Below are positions 41,561 to 50,638 of a stretch of 51,538 nucleotides of DNA, piece by piece (the first letter of the stretch is position 1; each line of letters opens with the position of its first letter). A model generated the notes under the pieces. The model searched no databases. It saw only the letters and a program-made list of their open reading frames with translations, and was not told the origin of the DNA. The stretch lies in NCBI GenBank assembly GCA_026936105.1, contig JAIXKI010000024.1, positions 243,837-295,374 of the forward strand, read 5' to 3'. The DNA comes from Chitinophagales bacterium (GTDB lineage: Bacteria > Bacteroidota > Bacteroidia > Chitinophagales > Chitinophagaceae). Both the position numbers and the translations under genes were made by a program.

Positions 41561-43339
41561 TCAGATAAAATAATGAGGCTTATTTAATTTTCTTGATATA
41601 CGGAAAGCTGCGTTGATCATCCCGACATGGCTGTACGTCTGGGGAAAATTCCCCCATTGTGATCCATCCTCACTCACGTCTTCACTTAATAAACCAAGAT
41701 GATTACTGTATTGCATAATCGTCTCCACTGTTTGCAGTGCATCATCCAGCCTGCCCACGTACGCCAATGCTTCGGCGTACCAGAATGAACATACCAGGAA
41801 CGTAGAATTCGGTTTTCCGAAATCATCGGCATGGCGGTAACGATAGATCAACCCATTGGAAGATTTTAAACTTTTTTCTATTGCTTTCAGATGCTGGCTT
41901 GCTCTTTTATCATCCGGGCGGAGGAATTGCATAGACAGTAGTTTTAAAGTGCTGGCATCCATGTTCGATGAGCCAATGGCCTGGGTGTAAGCTTTTCTTT
42001 TCGGGTCATAACATTGCTCCAGCAAAGCCGATGATCTTTTAATTACTGAATCCGCTCTCCTGATCATTGACCTGTCCTTCACTCTGACGGCATATTTTTT
42101 AGCAGCAAGAGCTCCCGCCCAATGGAACAATAAAGTATTGCTGTTTTTCTGTAAGTTATTTCTGAACTCCCAGATGCCTGCGTCCGGCTGCTCCAGTGTT
42201 TTTTCGATCTGCAGCAGAAGCCGGTATACTATTCCTTTATAATCCACTTCTGATCTGTTGTAAATAACAAGCCGCTGATCGAGGATCAGCGGGAGCATGC
42301 TAAGCAATAGCTGGCCATACACATCATTCTGTAATTGGAGGTAGGCCGCATTGCCAATGCGAACCGGGGTGTTATCCATGTATCCGGTAAGAGGCAAAAT
42401 CTTTTCTTCAAGTTTTTTTTCGCCGGTAATAGAATATAACGGCTGAATTTTATCCTGATCATTGCTCAGAATGTTTTGAATGAATTCAAAATATTTCTCC
42501 AATTCATTAAAATGTCCAAGCATGTTGAATGCCTGGAGCGTATAATAAGAATCACGCAACCAGCAATACCGGTAGTCCCAGTTTCTGCCGCTGCCCGGTG
42601 ATTCGGGAAGGCTGGTAGTTCCCGAAGCAATGAACCCGCCCGTATCTTCATATTGATGCAGCTTCAATGCCAATGCGGAACGGATCACCTGTTCCTGGAA
42701 GATATTAGGCATGTAACTGCTTTTAATCCATTTCTGCCAATAATTTTGAGTGAGATATAAAAAACGCTCTGCCGTATCGGCCAAGGGTGCTTCCAACGGC
42801 TCGCCATAGGTAAGGACGAGATAATAGTTTTTATTTAAGAGAAAGCTTTTCTTTTCTGTGATATATGTCAGCGGAATATCTGTAGTCAGCCGGACCGGCC
42901 CGCCTATGTTCATATACCTAATATGATTACTTGCTGAATATTGCTCAGGAATAACGTTCCCATAATCACCGCGAGGCTCACATTCCACTTTTATATGCGG
43001 CGATCCGCTGATCCATTCGATTTTGCGGACAAGCATCAATGGGCGGTAATATCTTTCATACTGAAAAAAGCGGGGCGCAAAATCGGTGACCCTGAATCGC
43101 CCTCTTACCGACTCGAATTCGGTGCAAAGGATATTGGTGTTAGGAATATAATATTGCTTGCTTTTATATTTTTGTTCGGGATTGATCTTAAAGCAACCTC
43201 CTTTCTTTTTCGCAATCAGTCCTCCGAACAAAAAACTGCTATCGAATCCCGGCATGCACATCCACTTTACATCGGCATGTGTGTCAATATAGGCAAGGTA
43301 GGAGCAGTTGCCAATGATTCCCAGATCGTATCGGTGCAT
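41561..43339 (-). CDS. Glycoside hydrolase family 15 protein (glucoamylase/trehalase-type)
   Basis: A 592-residue cytoplasmic (no signal peptide) hydrolase. An N-terminal beta-sandwich precedes an (alpha/alpha)6 barrel with the GH15 signature NWDYRYCWLRD and C-terminal PQTYSHVGMINAA. GH15 members hydrolyse alpha-glucosidic bonds from glucan ends; bacterial forms include trehalases and glucoamylases. Encoded 1 bp after the trehalose-phosphatase stop, so a trehalose or maltodextrin role is the best guess. No OtsA is encoded here. Confidence 0.88.
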   Translation of the reverse strand: MHRYDLGIIGNCSYLAYIDTHADVKWMCMPGFDSSFLFGGLIAKKKGGCFKINPEQKYKSKQYYIPNTNILCTEFESVRGRFRVTDFAPRFFQYERYYRPLMLVRKIEWISGSPHIKVECEPRGDYGNVIPEQYSASNHIRYMNIGGPVRLTTDIPLTYITEKKSFLLNKNYYLVLTYGEPLEAPLADTAERFLYLTQNYWQKWIKSSYMPNIFQEQVIRSALALKLHQYEDTGGFIASGTTSLPESPGSGRNWDYRYCWLRDSYYTLQAFNMLGHFNELEKYFEFIQNILSNDQDKIQPLYSITGEKKLEEKILPLTGYMDNTPVRIGNAAYLQLQNDVYGQLLLSMLPLILDQRLVIYNRSEVDYKGIVYRLLLQIEKTLEQPDAGIWEFRNNLQKNSNTLLFHWAGALAAKKYAVRVKDRSMIRRADSVIKRSSALLEQCYDPKRKAYTQAIGSSNMDASTLKLLSMQFLRPDDKRASQHLKAIEKSLKSSNGLIYRYRHADDFGKPNSTFLVCSFWYAEALAYVGRLDDALQTVETIMQYSNHLGLLSEDVSEDGSQWGNFPQTYSHVGMINAAFRISRKLNKPHYFI

Positions 43340-43340
43340 T

Positions 43341-44159
43341 TTAAATTTTATTTGAATCGGTTAAAAAAATATTTTTCAGAAACCTGGACACTTCTTCCTG
43401 TGCGGACAGTGAATAACCGGCTGCTGTGTCTCCCGCTCCGATCTTTATGGTCACGCTTTCTTTTCCCAACACATGGAACATATCTTCGTCCGTTTTATCA
43501 TCACCCAATGCAAGAATGAAATCAGGGTTCACTTCATTGATTATCTTTTTTGCAATAGCGCCCTTATTGATATTATTAAACCGGACCTCAATTATTTTGT
43601 TGCCATCCAATATCTGCAATGGAGTTCCGTTGATGAGCTTTGTAAGACTGCGGATCAATTCCCTTGAGTGAAAGTTTCCTGCTTCATAAGGGGCATTGCG
43701 ATAATGCCAGGCTATGGAGAACCGCTTTTCTTCAATAAATGAACCTTCGCACTTAGCAGCGATTTGCTCCATGACGGAGATGATATCTTTTTTCCATTCA
43801 TTAGTAACTTCTGCCAGTTCTTTCCAACGTTCACCGGGATATTTTATCAGGGCGCCGTGTTCTGCTACTATGGTCAGGTTAAGGGACCCTAACCATTTCC
43901 CAAGAGTAACACTGTCTCTGCCACTGATGATGACCACATTGTTTTTTTTATCTGAAGTCAAAGCAGATAAGATTCTGATGAGATCCTCATTCGGAATTGA
44001 AAGAGAAGGGAATTTTACAATCGGCATCAGTGTTCCGTCGTAATCGAAGAACAATAACCTGTTTTCAGATCTCTTTATCTGTTGTCGGATTGTATGATAG
44101 TCTTCTGGTCCAAGCATGCGCTTATTATTCCATTTTCTGATCTCAATGATCTTCTGCAA
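43341..44159 (-). CDS. otsB: Trehalose-6-phosphate phosphatase (OtsB, HAD superfamily)
   Basis: A 272-residue HAD-fold phosphatase removing phosphate from trehalose-6-phosphate. Motif I FFDYDGTL (nucleophile Asp, about 38-45), motif II in IISGRD, and motif IV LGDDKTDEDMF are intact. A later ATG at 44117 would start 24 residues before motif I, as in E. coli OtsB, so the first 14 residues may not be coding. It forms an operon with GH15. Confidence 0.9.
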   Translation of the reverse strand: MQKIIEIRKWNNKRMLGPEDYHTIRQQIKRSENRLLFFDYDGTLMPIVKFPSLSIPNEDLIRILSALTSDKKNNVVIISGRDSVTLGKWLGSLNLTIVAEHGALIKYPGERWKELAEVTNEWKKDIISVMEQIAAKCEGSFIEEKRFSIAWHYRNAPYEAGNFHSRELIRSLTKLINGTPLQILDGNKIIEVRFNNINKGAIAKKIINEVNPDFILALGDDKTDEDMFHVLGKESVTIKIGAGDTAAGYSLSAQEEVSRFLKNIFLTDSNKI

Positions 44160-44362
44160 TGTCTATTCGGTGGGAATATAACGATTTTTATTGTTTATGA
44201 CGCATATAAAATTTAGGAAAAATGAGGAACAGAAGTCTTAGATGGGATTGAAATATGAAAGTGCAGTTATCTGGTGAAGCCCGGTTTCAAAGATACTTAA
44301 GATAAGCTCAAAGCATGAGAAGTATATTATTTATCAAAGACTATAACGAAAAATAATCCGCT

Positions 44363-44560
44363 TTATTCATTGGGGCCATTGGTTGTGGACCGGTAAGACA
44401 GCAATAACATAACCAGCCCGAATAAGGAAAAAAATGCGCCGCACCACCGGTTCACTGTCTGATCACTTTCGGAGCTGATAAATCCATGCAGAATCAGGAG
44501 TATTCCGATGATAAGAAAAAAACATCCGATAACAAAGCGAAGATCAAATAATTTATTCAT
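44363..44560 (-). CDS. Small two-pass membrane protein
   Basis: A 65-residue protein with two hydrophobic segments (about 8-27 and 41-57) joined by a short polar loop (SSESDQTVNRW). It follows the symporter gene by 10 bp on the same strand, so it is probably co-transcribed with it and may be an accessory subunit. Small membrane proteins are often found beside SSS symporters. Family not recognised. Confidence 0.6.
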   Translation of the reverse strand: MNKLFDLRFVIGCFFLIIGILLILHGFISSESDQTVNRWCGAFFSLFGLVMLLLSYRSTTNGPNE

Positions 44561-44570
44561 GACAATTAGT

Positions 44571-46223
44571 TTAGAAGAAAATAATATTAAATATCAGAGT
44601 GATCAGTAAAACAATAACACTTAACCATAGGGGATTTTTGTACCAAACTCTTGCTTTATCTTTTTGTCTCGGAGTAAGGCTGTAAACAAGTCCAACGAGT
44701 TGTTCCTTTGGTTTTGGTTTAGTAATGAGGCTGATCAAAGCGGTCATGATGAAGCAAACCGAAAAGGCGATCCAGGCAATGTTGAATGCCTGGCTTGTTC
44801 CTGAATAAAAAGTGTGGATGTTGGCGATCCATCCGCCTTTGCCTTCTGCCACGGTAAGCCCATGGGTCAACGCTGCGGCAGCGGTACCGGATATCAATCC
44901 CCAGAAAGCCGCATGGCTTGTTGTTCTTTTCCAGAACATTCCCAGAAAGAATGTGGCAAACAAAGGTGCATTTACAAAACTGAATACCAGTTGCAGCAAG
45001 TCCATGATATTGTTGAATCGCCGGGCAAAATAAGCAGTAGCAATGGAAATCAATATCCCGATCACCGTAGTTGCTTTTCCTACATAGTAGTAATGTTTTT
45101 CCGAGGCATTCCTGTTGATATGCGACTGATAGATATCAAAGGTCCACACGGTATTGAATGCCGTTACGTTTCCTGCCATTCCCGACATGAAAGATGCGAT
45201 CAATGCAGTGATGCCCACACCTAATATCCCGCTCGGATATAGTTTGGAAAGCATGACCGGTAGGGTCATATTGTAATCAACTGCACCTTCAGCGTTTACG
45301 GGAAGTTCATAACCCGTAAACTGTTTTTGCAAGGCTAAAATGATGATGCCTGGAAGAATGACGATCAGGGGCATGAAGATTTTCGGGAAGGCTGCGATTA
45401 CGGGAGTACGCTGTGCTGCATTCAGGTTATGAGAGATCATAGCTCTCTGCACCACAAGAAAATCGGTACACCAGTAACCGAATGCCAGCACAAATCCTAA
45501 ACCGAATACAAGGCTAAGACCATCCACTCCCATGGGATTATGAGCCGCACTGTCCATGCCTCTCCAAAGATGCAGTTTGATATTGTCCACATTATGTACA
45601 ATGCCTTCCCATCCACCTGCCTTATGCATCCCGATGAAAACAAGAGGTGCAATTCCCAAAACTATTAAGAAGAACTGCAGCACTTCGTTATAAACAGCGC
45701 TGGTCAGTCCGCCCAGGAAAGTATAGATCAAAACTATTCCTGCCGCCATCCATACGGAAAGGCTGAAGTCCCATCCCAGGATGGTCTGCATCAGCATGGC
45801 CAGTGCATATAATGAGATGCCTGAAGAAAATACCGTCATCACAGCAAAGCTCAGTGCATTGAATGTTCTTGTCTTTTCATCAAAACGGAGTTTTAAATAT
45901 TCGGGAACACTCCGGGCTTTACTGCCGTAGTAAAAGGGCATCATGAATACTCCGAGGAAAACCATGGCAATCACAGCTCCGAGCCAATAATAGTGTGCTG
46001 TATAAAATCCGTATTTGGATCCGCTGGCAGCCATTCCGAGTACTTCCTGTGCACCGAGGTTGGCAGAAATGAATGCAAGGCTGGTGATCCACAAAGGAAT
46101 GCTCCGGTTGCTCATCAGGAAATCATTGCCCGTTTTGATCCTCTTTTTTAATAGAAAACCCACACCGATAACGAACAGAAAATACACCAGGATGACAGCA
46201 TAGTCAATGTATTGCAGATGCAT
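44571..46223 (-). CDS. Sodium:solute symporter (SSS/SglT-type)
   Basis: A 550-residue inner-membrane carrier of the SSS family with about 13-14 segments. The N-terminal ANLGAQEVLGMAASG and following GSKARSVPEYLKLRFD are typical of sugar or sugar-acid symporters in polysaccharide loci. FLVVQRAMISHNLNAAQRT matches the usual central region. Given the neighbouring GH53 galactanase it probably imports galactose or a related sugar with Na+, which is inferred from context. Confidence 0.9.
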   Translation of the reverse strand: MHLQYIDYAVILVYFLFVIGVGFLLKKRIKTGNDFLMSNRSIPLWITSLAFISANLGAQEVLGMAASGSKYGFYTAHYYWLGAVIAMVFLGVFMMPFYYGSKARSVPEYLKLRFDEKTRTFNALSFAVMTVFSSGISLYALAMLMQTILGWDFSLSVWMAAGIVLIYTFLGGLTSAVYNEVLQFFLIVLGIAPLVFIGMHKAGGWEGIVHNVDNIKLHLWRGMDSAAHNPMGVDGLSLVFGLGFVLAFGYWCTDFLVVQRAMISHNLNAAQRTPVIAAFPKIFMPLIVILPGIIILALQKQFTGYELPVNAEGAVDYNMTLPVMLSKLYPSGILGVGITALIASFMSGMAGNVTAFNTVWTFDIYQSHINRNASEKHYYYVGKATTVIGILISIATAYFARRFNNIMDLLQLVFSFVNAPLFATFFLGMFWKRTTSHAAFWGLISGTAAAALTHGLTVAEGKGGWIANIHTFYSGTSQAFNIAWIAFSVCFIMTALISLITKPKPKEQLVGLVYSLTPRQKDKARVWYKNPLWLSVIVLLITLIFNIIFF

Positions 46224-46250
46224 AGTTAAGTTTTGATTGTAAGGCGATCG

Positions 46251-46514
46251 TTATTTAGGATTCAGAAATTCTTTTTTTATTAAATCGTATGTTTTTATAT
46301 GATCGTTGGTATTTTCGTCTTTGTCAAAAATGGATTCCCACATATTGAGAGGTTCCCAGATGCAGGTACCCTTACCTTTTCCCTCAGGCAAATTAAAGGC
46401 AATTCTGTTTACTTCTTCTTTCAATTCAGAATATTCTGCAGCGGCTTCATAAAATTTTTTTGAAACAAAACAAAGAAGGGTACAATTCCCCGACAATTTA
46501 TCAATTAAAAGCAT
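46251..46514 (-). pseudogene. Possible C-terminal remnant of a second GH53-like glycosidase
   Basis: An 87-codon frame overlapping the GH53 stop by 14 bp. Residues 20-85 read like the end of a GH53-type glycosidase: VNRIAFNLPEGKGKG, then IWEPLNMWESIFDKD (the YWEP-like motif), and a closing 'HIKTYDLIKKEF'. The catalytic domain with the acid/base and nucleophile is missing, and residues 1-19 look non-homologous. I read this as the tail of a gene lost next to GH53, but a real small protein cannot be excluded. Confidence 0.4.
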
Positions 46515-47532
46515 TCAATGCTACGGTGGGTTTGCTACTGTTATCAAATGCTCCCAGTGTATATCCCTGCCAGTTGTTATAACTTTCGGGTTCCCAGTAA
46601 AAAACTCCCAGGCCTCTGTTTTCTGCTATTGATTTTATTTTTGAAATAAGGTCAGTGACAAATGAGTTGCAGGCTGCAGCCTGGTCCCAGCTCATTCCCA
46701 CTTCGCAGATCATTACGTCTTTATGATACCGGGTTATCATGTCATTCATGTTGGAAAGACATTGAGCATTCATTGTTGCCCAGTTTGACGGGTCAGGATA
46801 TAAAGACATTCCGATAATGTCCCATTTGGCGTCATGAGCGGCAAGGCCGTCAAAGATCCACCTGAATAAACTGTTATCATTCCCGTTTGAAATATGCACG
46901 ATCACTTTGATGGAACTGTCCACTGATTTCACGGCATCATAACCTGAGTTTATCAGGGAGGCAAAATTGCCCATGTTTACAGAAGCTTTCCCTTCAGGCC
47001 ATAGCATTCCGTCATTGGTTTCATTACCAATCTGAACCCACGCAGGTGTCACTCCGTTCGTTTTTAAAGTGTTCAGCACATCAGTGGTATGATCACGAAC
47101 TGAGTTTTCCAACGCAGAGATATCTTCGCCTGCCCAGGCAGCCGGCTTGGTTTGATGGCCGGGGTCTGCCCATGTATCACTGTAATGAAAGTCGATCATC
47201 ACTTTCAGTCCCATGTTTTTTGCACGGATCGCTTTGGCCACTACATCTGCTTTATTACACCATCCTCCGGAAGGGTTCACCCAAACTCTCAAACGGATTG
47301 CATTCACTCCAAGGTCCTTCAGTATCTGAAAACAATCCTGCTCAGTCCCTGAACTGTTATAGAACTTTCTTCCCTCAGATTCCATTTGGGTAAGCCAGCT
47401 TACATCAGCTCCTTTAGCAAAGAATTTTTCCTGCTGCGGAGGGTTTTGGCCTTCACTTTCAGAATTGTTTTTTGTGCATGAGAAAAATATAAGAACACTG
47501 AACAGGCTCAATATCGTAAACAAAGTCTTCAT
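46501..47532 (-). CDS. GH53 arabinogalactan endo-beta-1,4-galactanase lipoprotein
   Basis: A 343-residue lipoprotein enzyme: signal with LIFFSC lipobox (Cys at about residue 19) placing it at the cell surface or periplasm, then a GH53 (beta/alpha)8 barrel starting KGADVSWL. The general acid/base Glu lies in QIGNETNDG and the nucleophile Glu in ICEVGMSWD, with FYWEP after it. It cuts internal beta-1,4-galactan bonds in pectin side chains or type I arabinogalactan. A terminator lies between it and SusF, so it may have its own promoter. The ATG at 47532 gives a clean signal; 47562 is less likely. Confidence 0.92.
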   Translation of the reverse strand: MKTLFTILSLFSVLIFFSCTKNNSESEGQNPPQQEKFFAKGADVSWLTQMESEGRKFYNSSGTEQDCFQILKDLGVNAIRLRVWVNPSGGWCNKADVVAKAIRAKNMGLKVMIDFHYSDTWADPGHQTKPAAWAGEDISALENSVRDHTTDVLNTLKTNGVTPAWVQIGNETNDGMLWPEGKASVNMGNFASLINSGYDAVKSVDSSIKVIVHISNGNDNSLFRWIFDGLAAHDAKWDIIGMSLYPDPSNWATMNAQCLSNMNDMITRYHKDVMICEVGMSWDQAAACNSFVTDLISKIKSIAENRGLGVFYWEPESYNNWQGYTLGAFDNSSKPTVALNAFN

Positions 47533-47582
47533 CAATACAGAATGTGTCATTCCATCACACAAGTTAATTCATCCAATGAAAA

Positions 47583-47608
47583 AAGGTTGCCTTGTTACCA
47601 GCAACCTT
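47583..47608 (-). terminator. Rho-independent terminator after the Sus genes
   Basis: AAGGTTGC (47583-47590) pairs with GCAACCTT (47601-47608) around a 10-nt loop. On the minus strand the hairpin is followed by TTTTCATT, a short U-tract. It lies between the SusF stop (47631) and GH53. Confidence 0.75.
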
Positions 47609-47630
47609 CTCTCATTATAAAATTCTGTTG

Positions 47631-49754
47631 TTAGTGTACCCGATAGGTCATGCTTACAAAACTTACTGTTATGGTGTAAGTACCGCTGGCAGGCGGGGCA
47701 GGAGTATTGGACCCGGGAACATCATTATCAATAAGTAATCTGCTTCCGTTTGCACTTGTTCCATTGGTAGCGCCTCCATACTTATGACTCCAGTCACCAT
47801 TTACCGGCAGGAACAAATAACTTCCACCGGCTGTCAATGGTAATGAAAGCTCAAATACTCCCGGTGAGGTCTGGGTGAATTGTTGTGAAGGCGTGGGAAC
47901 AGGATTGCTCCATCCGCCCGGGGTGGCATCACCAACAATGTACAGATTGGAAGGAACAGGAGTAACAGTATAAGTATTAGTTACAAAATTTACAATAATA
48001 CTGTACAGGCCGGATGCAGCCGGAGCCGGTGTATTGGATCCGGGTACATCGCCGTCTGCAAGCAGTGCGGCGCCGCCTGCTGCGGTCCCGTCAGTGGCTC
48101 CTCCGAATTTATGACTCCAGTCGCCATTTACCGGCAGGAATAAATAAGAGCCGCCTGCCGTAAGATTGACTACAATTCCATAGGTGAAATCATCAATTTT
48201 GGTGAACTGCTGTGATGGTGTGGGAACAGGGTTATTCCATCCACCCGGTGTAGCATCACCCACAATATATAAGTTGGATGGCATTGGTTTGACCGTATAA
48301 GAATTGGTAGCAAAATTTACCACTATGCTGTATTGTCCTGAGTTTGCAGGTGAGGGTGTGTTAGAACCGGGCACATCATTATCGGCAAGTAATACTGCAG
48401 GTGCGCCTGTACCGTCTGTAGCTCCACCATATTTATGACTCCAGTCGCCATTTACGGGCAGGAATAAATATGACTTTCCTCCTGTGAGATTAATGGATAT
48501 GGCAAATGTGAAATCATCAATTTTGGTAAACTGCTGAGATGGTGTGGGAACAGGATTATTCCATCCACCCGGAGTAGCATCGCCAACTATGTAAAGATTT
48601 GCAGGCAATGTTTGTTGTGTTACAGTGTAAGTATTCGTTTGAAAATTTACAACGATCTTGTAAACACCGGTTGCAGCAGGAGCCGGTGTATTGGAGCCGG
48701 GCACAGCGTTGTCTTTTAATAAGGTGCCTCCGCCCGGCGCTGTTCCATCGGTGGTACCTCCGTATTTATGAGACCAGTCACCGTTTACCGGAAGGAATAC
48801 ATAGCTTTTTCCGGCTGTAAGCCCGATGGTAATACTGAAAGAATAAGCATCCACTTTAGTGAATTGCTGAGAAGGAAGTGGCACCGGGTTGTTCCATCCA
48901 CCCGGAGTGGCATCGCCTACAATGAAAAGGTTTGCAGGTACGGGAGAGAATGTGCTGATCGAAACAGTGACCACGTTTGAATAAGCGATCGCTCCGCTGG
49001 CAGTGGTTGCCTTAACACGATATTCCACTGTTCCTGTATTTCCGATAGGAACACCGGAAGTTAATGCTGTTGTATTCATGTCATCCTGTGTCAGCGACAG
49101 GCTGTAAACTGAAACACCGGCAGGAAGTTCCTGAGGAACAGTAAAATTCTTTCCTGCAGAATCGTATTGTATGCTGTAGCTAATATTACCCGAATATCCC
49201 GGGAAAGCAGCAGACCATGAAAATGTATTTGAGTGGCTGGCCGAAGTGGAAGCAGAACCGGTCACGCTGGTGTTCTCAGTGGAAAGTTTAGCAGGATCAC
49301 TGTATGGAGAAATTGAAACCTGAATGACATTTGAAAAATATCTCTCGTTATTGTTTGCATAAGAAGAAGTAACTCTTACATCCAGTTTTACAGGAACTCC
49401 CACCGCATATCCGTAGTTTAGTAAAATAGAGTTCAGATCTCTTCCCGTAAATGAAGTAGTCAGGTCCTTTAGAACTGTCCTGGTTACTTCATTGGCAAAA
49501 TTCTTTCCGGTAGAATCTATTTCCACTACATACTTCATATTTGAAGAATCTGTTGCATAGCTCGGGTATGTCCAGTTCAGGTTAAGTATGGCTTTAGTGG
49601 AATCAGCAACTCCCGGGGTAAGACTGGTAGAAGAGGCAGACAAAGTCACTGCATTGCCCTTATTGTAATATGGCAGATCTTCTATTTTATCACAACCGGC
49701 TATGACAAGCGCAATGTTGGCGATAATCAGAATACTGTTAAATATCTTTCTCAT
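47631..49754 (-). CDS. SusE/SusF-type outer-membrane glycan-binding lipoprotein with four tandem repeats
   Basis: A 707-residue lipoprotein (signal IALVIAGC, Cys at about residue 21). After two Ig-like SusE domains (about 22-150 and 150-270), four repeats of about 105-111 residues follow, each beginning N-L-(Y/F)-I-V-G-D-A-T-P-G-G-W and containing LPVNGDWSHK. Such repeats in SusF/SusE bind glycan with aromatic residues. The usual SusF has fewer repeats, so this is an expanded binder. The substrate is likely galactan, from the neighbouring GH53. Confidence 0.85.
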   Translation of the reverse strand: MRKIFNSILIIANIALVIAGCDKIEDLPYYNKGNAVTLSASSTSLTPGVADSTKAILNLNWTYPSYATDSSNMKYVVEIDSTGKNFANEVTRTVLKDLTTSFTGRDLNSILLNYGYAVGVPVKLDVRVTSSYANNNERYFSNVIQVSISPYSDPAKLSTENTSVTGSASTSASHSNTFSWSAAFPGYSGNISYSIQYDSAGKNFTVPQELPAGVSVYSLSLTQDDMNTTALTSGVPIGNTGTVEYRVKATTASGAIAYSNVVTVSISTFSPVPANLFIVGDATPGGWNNPVPLPSQQFTKVDAYSFSITIGLTAGKSYVFLPVNGDWSHKYGGTTDGTAPGGGTLLKDNAVPGSNTPAPAATGVYKIVVNFQTNTYTVTQQTLPANLYIVGDATPGGWNNPVPTPSQQFTKIDDFTFAISINLTGGKSYLFLPVNGDWSHKYGGATDGTGAPAVLLADNDVPGSNTPSPANSGQYSIVVNFATNSYTVKPMPSNLYIVGDATPGGWNNPVPTPSQQFTKIDDFTYGIVVNLTAGGSYLFLPVNGDWSHKFGGATDGTAAGGAALLADGDVPGSNTPAPAASGLYSIIVNFVTNTYTVTPVPSNLYIVGDATPGGWSNPVPTPSQQFTQTSPGVFELSLPLTAGGSYLFLPVNGDWSHKYGGATNGTSANGSRLLIDNDVPGSNTPAPPASGTYTITVSFVSMTYRVH
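47634..48932 (-). repeat. Four tandem repeats encoding glycan-binding modules
   Basis: Repeats begin at 48932, 48599, 48275 and 47948 (minus strand), with periods of 333, 324 and 327 bp. The DNA for VGDATPGGWNNP and for PVNGDWSHK is nearly identical in all four, with divergence concentrated between these blocks. This suggests recent duplication or gene conversion. Confidence 0.85.
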
Positions 49755-49774
49755 AAAATAGTATTAAGAGTGAT

Positions 49775-50620
49775 TTATTGTTTGGTTAGGGTCACTTTTC
49801 CTTTTTGAAAGTCCACAACGATCAGGTAAGTACCGCTTGTCTGCGGCGCTCTTACGTTGGCTCCGTTTGGCGATAGATCATAATTCAAAGTGGAAGGATC
49901 ACCCGAGGCTTGTTCGGTTGCAATACTCCATTGCTTGTCGGCATCCCAGGAACCGCTTACTGATATGAATTTATATTCACCATCACCGATAATAGGTATG
50001 GTAAGTTGATATTCTGTCGGGCTTACCTGAGTGAATTTTTGTGCGGCAATATTTGCGGCTGCGATCGGATTGTCCCAGCCCCCGGCCACAGCGCTTCCTA
50101 CGATATATAATTCACCGCTGGCCGGCGGAGTAATTTTTGGCGGCGCAGCAAAAGGAACCACACCGGCAAATTTTATGACATTCGAAACAAGGGGTACCGA
50201 TCCGCCAATGCTGGCAGTCACTCTCACCTCAATGTTATGTGGTTTATTAACCGTTAAGCCCATGTCATTAACCAGATAACCATTCAATTGATTTTGTGTA
50301 AAGGAAACACTGAGATCTTTGCTTAATGATATGGCTTTACGTTTCGGATTTGAAAACTTGGCTCCGGTAGTATCTATCTCAAGCAAATAGTTCACATCAT
50401 GCGAACTGATGCCGGTGGTAAACATATATTCCGGATTAGTCCATGACAATTTCACTGCCTGATCATTTGCTGTGGCAAAAGCAAGCGGTATAGTTGCTGA
50501 TGAACCGGTAAGTACCGGTGCGGTTCCGCCTTCATAGTAATCCATTACCTGGTCCTTTTTACAGGAAAAGACACCAGGCAGTAAGGCTAAAGAAAAGAGT
50601 ATCTGAAATATTTTCTTCAT
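49775..50620 (-). CDS. SusE-family outer-membrane glycan-binding lipoprotein
   Basis: A 281-residue lipoprotein with a FSC lipobox (Cys at about residue 20), one SusE Ig-like domain (about 25-150) and one C-terminal module (about 165-280) beginning ELYIVGSAVAGGWDNP. This module is homologous to the four repeats of the next gene, but has diverged (SVSGSWDADKQW in place of PVNGDWSHKYGG). SusE-type proteins sit on the cell surface and help SusD bind glycan. It lies between susD and the SusF-like gene with 18-20 bp gaps, so the three are one operon. Confidence 0.85.
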   Translation of the reverse strand: MKKIFQILFSLALLPGVFSCKKDQVMDYYEGGTAPVLTGSSATIPLAFATANDQAVKLSWTNPEYMFTTGISSHDVNYLLEIDTTGAKFSNPKRKAISLSKDLSVSFTQNQLNGYLVNDMGLTVNKPHNIEVRVTASIGGSVPLVSNVIKFAGVVPFAAPPKITPPASGELYIVGSAVAGGWDNPIAAANIAAQKFTQVSPTEYQLTIPIIGDGEYKFISVSGSWDADKQWSIATEQASGDPSTLNYDLSPNGANVRAPQTSGTYLIVVDFQKGKVTLTKQ

Positions 50621-50638
50621 AAAAAATTATTTTAAGGA

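Noticed and set aside
47634-48932. Regularly spaced repeats considered as a CRISPR array
   Set aside because: The period is about 330 bp, the unit is coding and in frame; they are protein modules.
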